Part shown: one piece after another, positions 58,771-64,000 of the stretch | Position numbering within the stretch: position 1 is the first letter of the stretch | How the letters are laid out: each line of letters starts with the position of its first letter | From: Polytrichum commune | Taxonomy: Eukaryota > Streptophyta > Polytrichopsida > Polytrichales > Polytrichaceae | Direction of reading: 5' to 3' | DNA: 64,000 nt | Assembly (NCBI GenBank): GCA_950295325.1 | Contig: OX485803.1 | Span: 28,582,001-28,646,000 of the forward strand | Program-made: the position numbers and the translations under genes | Notes under the pieces: model-generated | Told to the model about the DNA's origin: nothing | The model's input: only the letters and a program-made list of their open reading frames with translations | Databases searched by the model: none

Positions 58771-59406
58771 AAATGAACCAAACAATTTGCACTCATTTCT
58801 TTGGGATCAACTTTGGCTAAAGCCACTTGTGGTGATGCGCCGCCAAACTTTTCTTCGGGACCATCGGATTCAATGATCTTGCAAACTTTATGATCCCCAC
58901 CATGTCCTCAAGAAGCCTTGGGGACTTAAACAAGGCATCCACCACCCGCTTTTAAAACCCCACCTAAAACGATGCATTTCTTAGAAAGCTCGTCCGTTTT
59001 AGGTGTATCCTTCATTTGTGTGTTTGAATAGCGCACATAGGCCTTAAGAGGCCCCGGGTGCCTCATTAGCACCAAGTTCATTTCAACATCCGAACCTTCA
59101 AAGCATCTCGAATTGAAATTTCAATCCAACATTAATACCCTCCAAGGTTTTGGGTGCATTCGGTATTCTAGGCCCCAAATACTATTTGAGGTTTGCGGGA
59201 GCCCTTTCAAAGGACACCTCCATTTTCCTCACCGAATCCACCTTCATGCCCACTATTACCATTAAAATCAATGGTATGGTCAAACTCCATTTGCACATGA
59301 TCCTTGTTCCAATTTGAGCCTCACAACCTTTTGGAAACCCCGGGCTCACCATCACAACCCGTATTTTTGATAGCCATGTCTACCTCAAAGTGCTAGCTCA
59401 AATATT

Positions 59407-59426
59407 GGAACCCTGCTCTGATACCA
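59407..59426 (-). other. Primer-binding site (initiator Met tRNA)
   Basis: On the minus strand TGGTATCAGAGCAGGGTTCC lies two bases beyond the 5' LTR end. TGGTATCAGAGC is the standard plant match to the 3' end of initiator methionine tRNA, which primes minus-strand synthesis. Confidence 0.92.
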
Positions 59427-59428
59427 CG

Positions 59429-59759
59429 TGTCACAACCCTTGCTAGCCCCCCCTTGACCATCTTGCCAATTTTCAATTCTAGCAAAGGTTACGAGTCACC
59501 AACCCTTCGCATACCGCCATGCTAATGGTTAGCTCCTCTAACCCCGGACCATTAGTTCATAGGAGGGGAACCAACCCTCCTACTTTGATTTTGGGACTCA
59601 CCCCTTTAATCGGTAACCAACCCCTTAGATGTGGACTTCCATCCATGGAAGTCCAATCTTATGTTGATCATCGCGTTGCCGGAGCAACACTACAACAACC
59701 CGAACCATACTAGGCAACTATGGCCTCACAATGGGCCAAAGCCCATGGAGGCCGTGCCG
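59429..59759 (-). repeat. Truncated 5' LTR of the Ty3/gypsy element
   Basis: Matches 54783-55112 almost base for base. Homology stops at 59759, where unrelated sequence (CAACGACGCTACCGTGTGAG) starts. Most of the LTR, including its promoter part, is missing. Confidence 0.88.
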
Positions 59760-60388
59760 TCAACGACGCTACCGTGTGAGCGGTGGGACGCAAGCGGTGA
59801 GCGGCGAGCAGAAAATCTGCTCACGGTGAGCAGAAAAAAGTCAACGCTTTACAATTATAGTAATAAAATTTCCAAATATAGAAAATAGAAATAGAAAAAA
59901 TTGTAGGACCTCTTTTTTTAGTAAAAATGATGGACCTATTTCCATGCAAATTTTGAGGGCTTTCAGGACAAAGACTTGGTTTTAGGGTACCTTTCAGAGA
60001 GACTAGTTGACATGATTTACTTAAACCATGGAACTTTTGACTGTCCATATTATGGTGAGAGCCGGTTAATCATAGGCTATGGTCACAACGTAAGAGAAAA
60101 TTCTAAGTCAAAAAATTCAAGCATTCAGGCATTCAAGCAAAGTAGCAAAACTCGTACCATTCAATAACATCTAAAACTACTGTTGGAAGGAGAGACCCAT
60201 AAATATTTAGAAACCTTTATAGATATTTAAAAACGAATACAATTCACATCATGTAGATAATGATAGGTCTGATATATCAGCGATATTTTCGGAAAACGTG
60301 CACTCATACTATAGTATACTCAACGCAATAATACTTAGCGACAACTTATAAATAAGGGGGGGCAGCCTAGCTCCTATAGGTATCCACG
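59760..60388. other. Unassigned sequence between chromovirus and MULE-type gene
   Basis: Begins with a GC-rich block of GAGCGG/GTGAGC motifs and a GAGCAGAAAATCTGCTC palindrome (59803-59825), possibly the end of a DNA transposon that truncated the LTR. The rest is AT-rich with no gene seen. Confidence 0.4.
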
Positions 60389-63300
60389 CTAAGGTCCCAC
60401 ATGCTTCATGATGCCACTTTCGAGGAGGTGCTTCACTTCATTGAAACTAAGGCTCGGAGCATGGATGAAAGTGTCTTGGTATTGATCCAAGTTGCAGGTC
60501 ACACGGAAGATGAAGTACAAGTGCTTGTAGTTCACCCAAGGGCGCCGCTTCCCAAGTGCTCTTGCTGACATCTCCACGAAATCCGGGCACGTGCACGACG
60601 GGAAGGTGCTGATAGTGATACGGTACTCCTCAACCTTAGCCTTTTTTCGGGACTGGAACAGAATGATGCACCCGATCCTTGGGTGAGGTATCATTGTGAC
60701 GGAGGTGATTTGACCGTCGACATTGAGGGCTGATTCCCACTTGTTGCGTTGTTGGACGCATGGTCCGTTGTTACTGCGCCGGATCTTTTTTCCAAACCTC
60801 AGCGTAGGGTATTGATCGGCTTGGGCCGGGGTAGGGAGTTCGGCCATGGATGAAGCAACATTGGAGGAGTCGCCGAAGAGTCTTTTGGGTGACACATCTT
60901 GACGCTGCTGAAGTTGGAATCCCCCTTCTTCAAGGGCCAGAACCTCTTGGAGAGTGAGGTTTGTCCCAGTGAGGACAGGCCAGACGTCCGGGACATCCGG
61001 ACGGTGCTGCACCCACTTCCTCCTAGTGTCTTTGACACATCTCTCAATGTCGTCGTTGCAGAAGAAGAACTGTGTCAAGAAGTCCTTGTTCTTCTTGTAG
61101 TCGCGCATGTAGCCGGTGTACGTAGGAGCTGGAGTACTTTTACCATGCCGAACGATCTTCTGGGTGCACTTGGTCTTTGTGCGAGCTTGCATGGCGAAGC
61201 AGGCCTTGGCGGAAGTCTTGGGCAGTCTAGAAATGTGCCACTTGGAGACATCGCAGTGGGTCTCTTGAATGTTATTGACGTGGGTGACCCATTGTGGAAT
61301 CGATTTCTTGGGGGATTGTGTGAGGGGCAGGTCTGATGGTGTGGCGGAATCAGTGCGTGCCTTGGTTGACCTAGTGCTCACTCGTGGATGAGAGAAGCTG
61401 ACCTTGTCGGGTCTATGTGAATCTTGATCAGAACCAGGGGGCATATCAAGTTTGCACTTTGTGGTGCCAAAGACCTCCTCTCCTTCGAGTTGGGGTTTGC
61501 GGGTGCACCAATGCTCTGCTCCAGGCATGTGCTCGAGGGCTGCAACAATTCTCTTGGCGTCACCGGATCGTTGTGCAGCACGAAGGCGGAGTTCTTCTTT
61601 TCCTGGGCCAGTACCAGAGCGATCACCCTTCAAGTAGGCGTAGTAGTTCGTACATTGCATGAACGCCCTCACGAAATCATCTACGGTCGCAACATACAGA
61701 TCAGAGCCACGGTTTCCAGACTGCTGAAGCCATTTGTTATGGACTGTCTCGGAGAGGTTGCAAGATGGCATCTCTGCCAACTCAGAATCTGTGAAATTCT
61801 GAGAGAAGTAAATAAAATGTAGTGAGTACGCTTTGCACAAAAACAGGCCAAAAGCCTAAACTGACACCCAAAAAAAAAACCAAAAAAAAAGTTGACACCA
61901 AATAGCGAAATAGAAAGTGGGTGGGTACTCACTAGTTGCATGAAACCACCCCATTGACGGTAACGAAAGTGCCAGAATGCAAGCCATGTATCAAGGTCCT
62001 TGATTCCTTCCTCGGATGCAGCTCCAGAGGAAAGCCACCATGCCCGGATGGCAAGATAACGGGACTCGAACTGCTCGGGAGTCTTGGCATCCTTGTACTA
62101 CTTGCATAACAACTTGTATTGCTGTTGGAGGTCGGGCTTGATGTGGGTGGCGGTGTGGCGTTCCATAGACACTGTCCAATGCAATAGACATGTCCTCTCG
62201 CGAGACTCCATAGGAACCTTGGGATCACCACTGCCATAGATAATCCTAACTGCATTCCAATTGGCTTGTGCACTGTCCGCCATGAACCCTTTGAAGTTAA
62301 CTTTAGCAATGCCATGTCTGAGCATAACTTCATTGAGCCCATGCCAAAGAAGGCTCTGCGCCGTGACATCCTCAGACTGCATATCACATACTGCAATAGT
62401 CATAACCCGACAGTAGGCCGAGTCATAGACATGGCAAGCCATGGTTGTCCACCCCTTGACACGTTTGACATGGTCAAACATGACCCAAGCATCCTGCAAA
62501 TCATTGTGTGGTTGCATTCTCTTGACAAGGTCAACTCCAGAGCCAGGACCCACCTCGGACATCTTGAACACATAGACTTTCTCCAACAGCTTTCCTTGGC
62601 CTGGGAATTTGTTTTCTTGCACATAGGGCCAACTGCTATGACCTCTGAGTCCGGTGATGCTGTCAATGATCCCCCCTCGCCCAATGCGCTTGAAGGAAGT
62701 GACAGTGTTTCGAATACTCGGGGTGCTGAGGTGTTGGTACCTGTCCATGACAAACTTCATGGACTCCAGGTCCATAACTTTATTGGGATCAGATCCCGTG
62801 CGTAGAAGATACTTGGCCAGGAACTCTTTACTTGCAGCCAATGCAATGGCAGAGTTGGTGGCGGTGGGAGTCCTCTCAACCTCTCTACCAATGAGATCAT
62901 GAATTTCGACCTTAGACTCTCTACAGACACCTTGCGAAACGGGGTGATGGTGATGACCCATATGGATGCATGCACGGGTCATGTCACCTCTGCCAAGAAC
63001 ATAGTACATCTTAGCTTGGCAAGTATCAAGACAATAGGGTGGTGTCTTACAGACCTTACAAACGAGAGATGACCCAGATGGGGATAAGCTCCTACGGAGT
63101 AGGGTGAGGCGGTACAGCCTTCCCATTTGGTGTCGTTGACGTCAGTGGCTCGATTGGGGCGGTTGAGATAATCACATCCCTCGTTATGACAGCAGAGATG
63201 GCCAACACAACATGAAAACCGGAAGGTCAAGCCGAGATCATTGGTAATGTTAGACGTCTTTGTCCTACACCAAGCATGACCGTCGAAACGCTTGTCCATT

Positions 63301-64000
63301 CCGAACATGAGTCTAGCATGGGAATGGGGAGCATCAGCTCCCAGAGGAGGGAACTCAAAGATGACGTCGCCGTCAAAAACAGATGGGAGGAAGTCAACCT
63401 TCTCATGCCTAACAGATTCATAATCAATACTCTTGAGGATGTTCTTGGACCCTGGTTGGGTTGCAAGCAACTTCAATTGCTGGACAACACTGGGACGATC
63501 TATGGAGACACCTGGGTGAACTGGGGGTCTGGAAGTAGGTGGTTGACTCACAATAGGCGAATGTGGAATCCTGAGAGGATTGATGAAGGGTTGATCCTGC
63601 GATGGAGGTGGGGTAAGTGAGGCAAAGTCAGAGGCAAGTGGCACATCATCATCAGAGTCATCACTGAGCAAGGTAACCTCTTGGATGCCGGGCTCCTTTT
63701 TGACCGTCGCCAGAAGAGGAGCCTGCGTGGTGGAGGTGAGGGACACGCCTGGTGTTAGCAACACAGTAGTGGTGGCCATCTCCGACTCGGTGACGCCTAT
63801 GGCCTTGTACTTTGCAGGGAGCAAAAACCAAACCCTACCATCGTCAATGCGAAAGGACATCTGAAGGACAGTGTGACTCAAGTCACCGTTGTCATCAAAG
63901 ACCTCTTCCTCGACATGAATTGAATTTGGGTGGAATCTAAACCTCAGACTAAGGAACGACTCCGCGACTTTGGCTAGACCATCATCTCCAAGAGGGATCA
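60389..64000 (-). pseudogene. MULE-type transposase gene with SWIM-like region (partial, decayed)
   Basis: The gene runs off the right edge, open to 64000. An acidic/Pro-rich N-terminal region (TLLSDDSDDDVP) is followed by a Cys/His cluster (FSCCVGHLCCHNEGCDYLNR, then CKVCKTPPYC). The MULE core includes WVMFDHVKRVKGWTTMACH, FKGFMADSAQANWNAVRIIYG and CLLHWTVSMERHT. A GT-AG intron (61800-61932) leads to the last exon, 61799-60389. That exon has a SWIM-like TISTFPSCTCPDFVEM...NYKHLYFIF, where Tyr stands at the expected third Cys. Two lesions: a 1-nt loss near 63090 between the Cys cluster and the core, and TAG at 62098-62100 (probably from CAG) after KLLCK. No terminal repeats were identified. 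It could be a silenced transposon or a decayed domesticated gene. Confidence 0.75.

Larger units (their letters stand above)
54783..59759 (-). mobile_element. Defective Ty3/gypsy chromovirus
   Basis: Minus-strand LTR retrotransposon. The 3' LTR spans 54783 to about 56535, followed upstream by a purine tract (GTGGGGGAGAGAC), a pol remnant, a degenerate gag region with tandem repeats, and a primer-binding site. A 331-bp piece of the 5' LTR (59429-59759) ends it. The ~330 bp shared by the two LTRs differ at only about six positions by eye, so the insertion is fairly young. The ~2.9-kb interior lacks recognisable protease and reverse transcriptase, so it moved by trans-complementation or was deleted later. 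Confidence 0.85.

Overview
The window is nuclear DNA of a land plant. The evidence is spliced genes with GT-AG introns, a plant-type KNL2 kinetochore gene, a plant spatacsin, SPARK-domain receptor-like kinases, telo-box motifs (AAACCCTAA), an initiator-Met-tRNA primer-binding site, and many plant retrotransposon and DNA-transposon families. The species cannot be fixed from sequence alone. The MULE-type gene resembles families I associate with mosses, lycophytes and charophytes, so a seed-free plant is plausible but unproven.

Layout. 0.1-6.2 kb: an apparently intact seven-exon KNL2 homologue on the minus strand, with SANTA domain and CENPC-k motif, preceded by a duplicated ~200-bp telo-box block. 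7.05 kb: a tRNA-Thr(CGT) gene. 7.1-14.45 kb: first copy of a ~7.3-kb segment carrying a SPARK receptor kinase and a 5S-rRNA-like repeat. 14.6-23.9 kb: a 9.3-kb block bounded by 76-bp inverted repeats, holding the last ~1,045 codons of a spatacsin gene and a fossil LINE. 24.2-24.8 kb: an unknown Arg-rich ORF. 24.8-31.3 kb: LINE-A (minus). 31.3-38.56 kb: second copy of the 7.3-kb segment. 40.3-42.9 kb: a PIF/Harbinger transposase split by a small inverted-repeat element, then the 3' end of a pogo/Tigger element. 44.0-54.75 kb: LINE-B (minus), interrupted by two related solo LTRs. 54.8-59.8 kb: a defective Ty3/gypsy chromovirus (minus). 60.4-64.0 kb: a decayed MULE-type transposase gene with a SWIM-like region, running off the window.

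Reading across genes. KNL2 is the only protein-coding gene that splices into one uninterrupted frame. The two kinase copies carry different lesions: a frameshift in the kinase domain of copy 1 and a 17-bp deletion in the SPARK domain of copy 2. The spatacsin tail keeps all its splice sites but has one in-frame TAG and no 5' part. The most unusual signal is that the 5' ends of both LINEs abut the 5' half of the same tRNA-Thr(CGT) sequence, at the same anticodon-loop nucleotide. LINE-B ORF2 also carries a long C-terminal extension I do not recognise. A 5S-rRNA-like dispersed repeat, present here three times, is the second unusual element.
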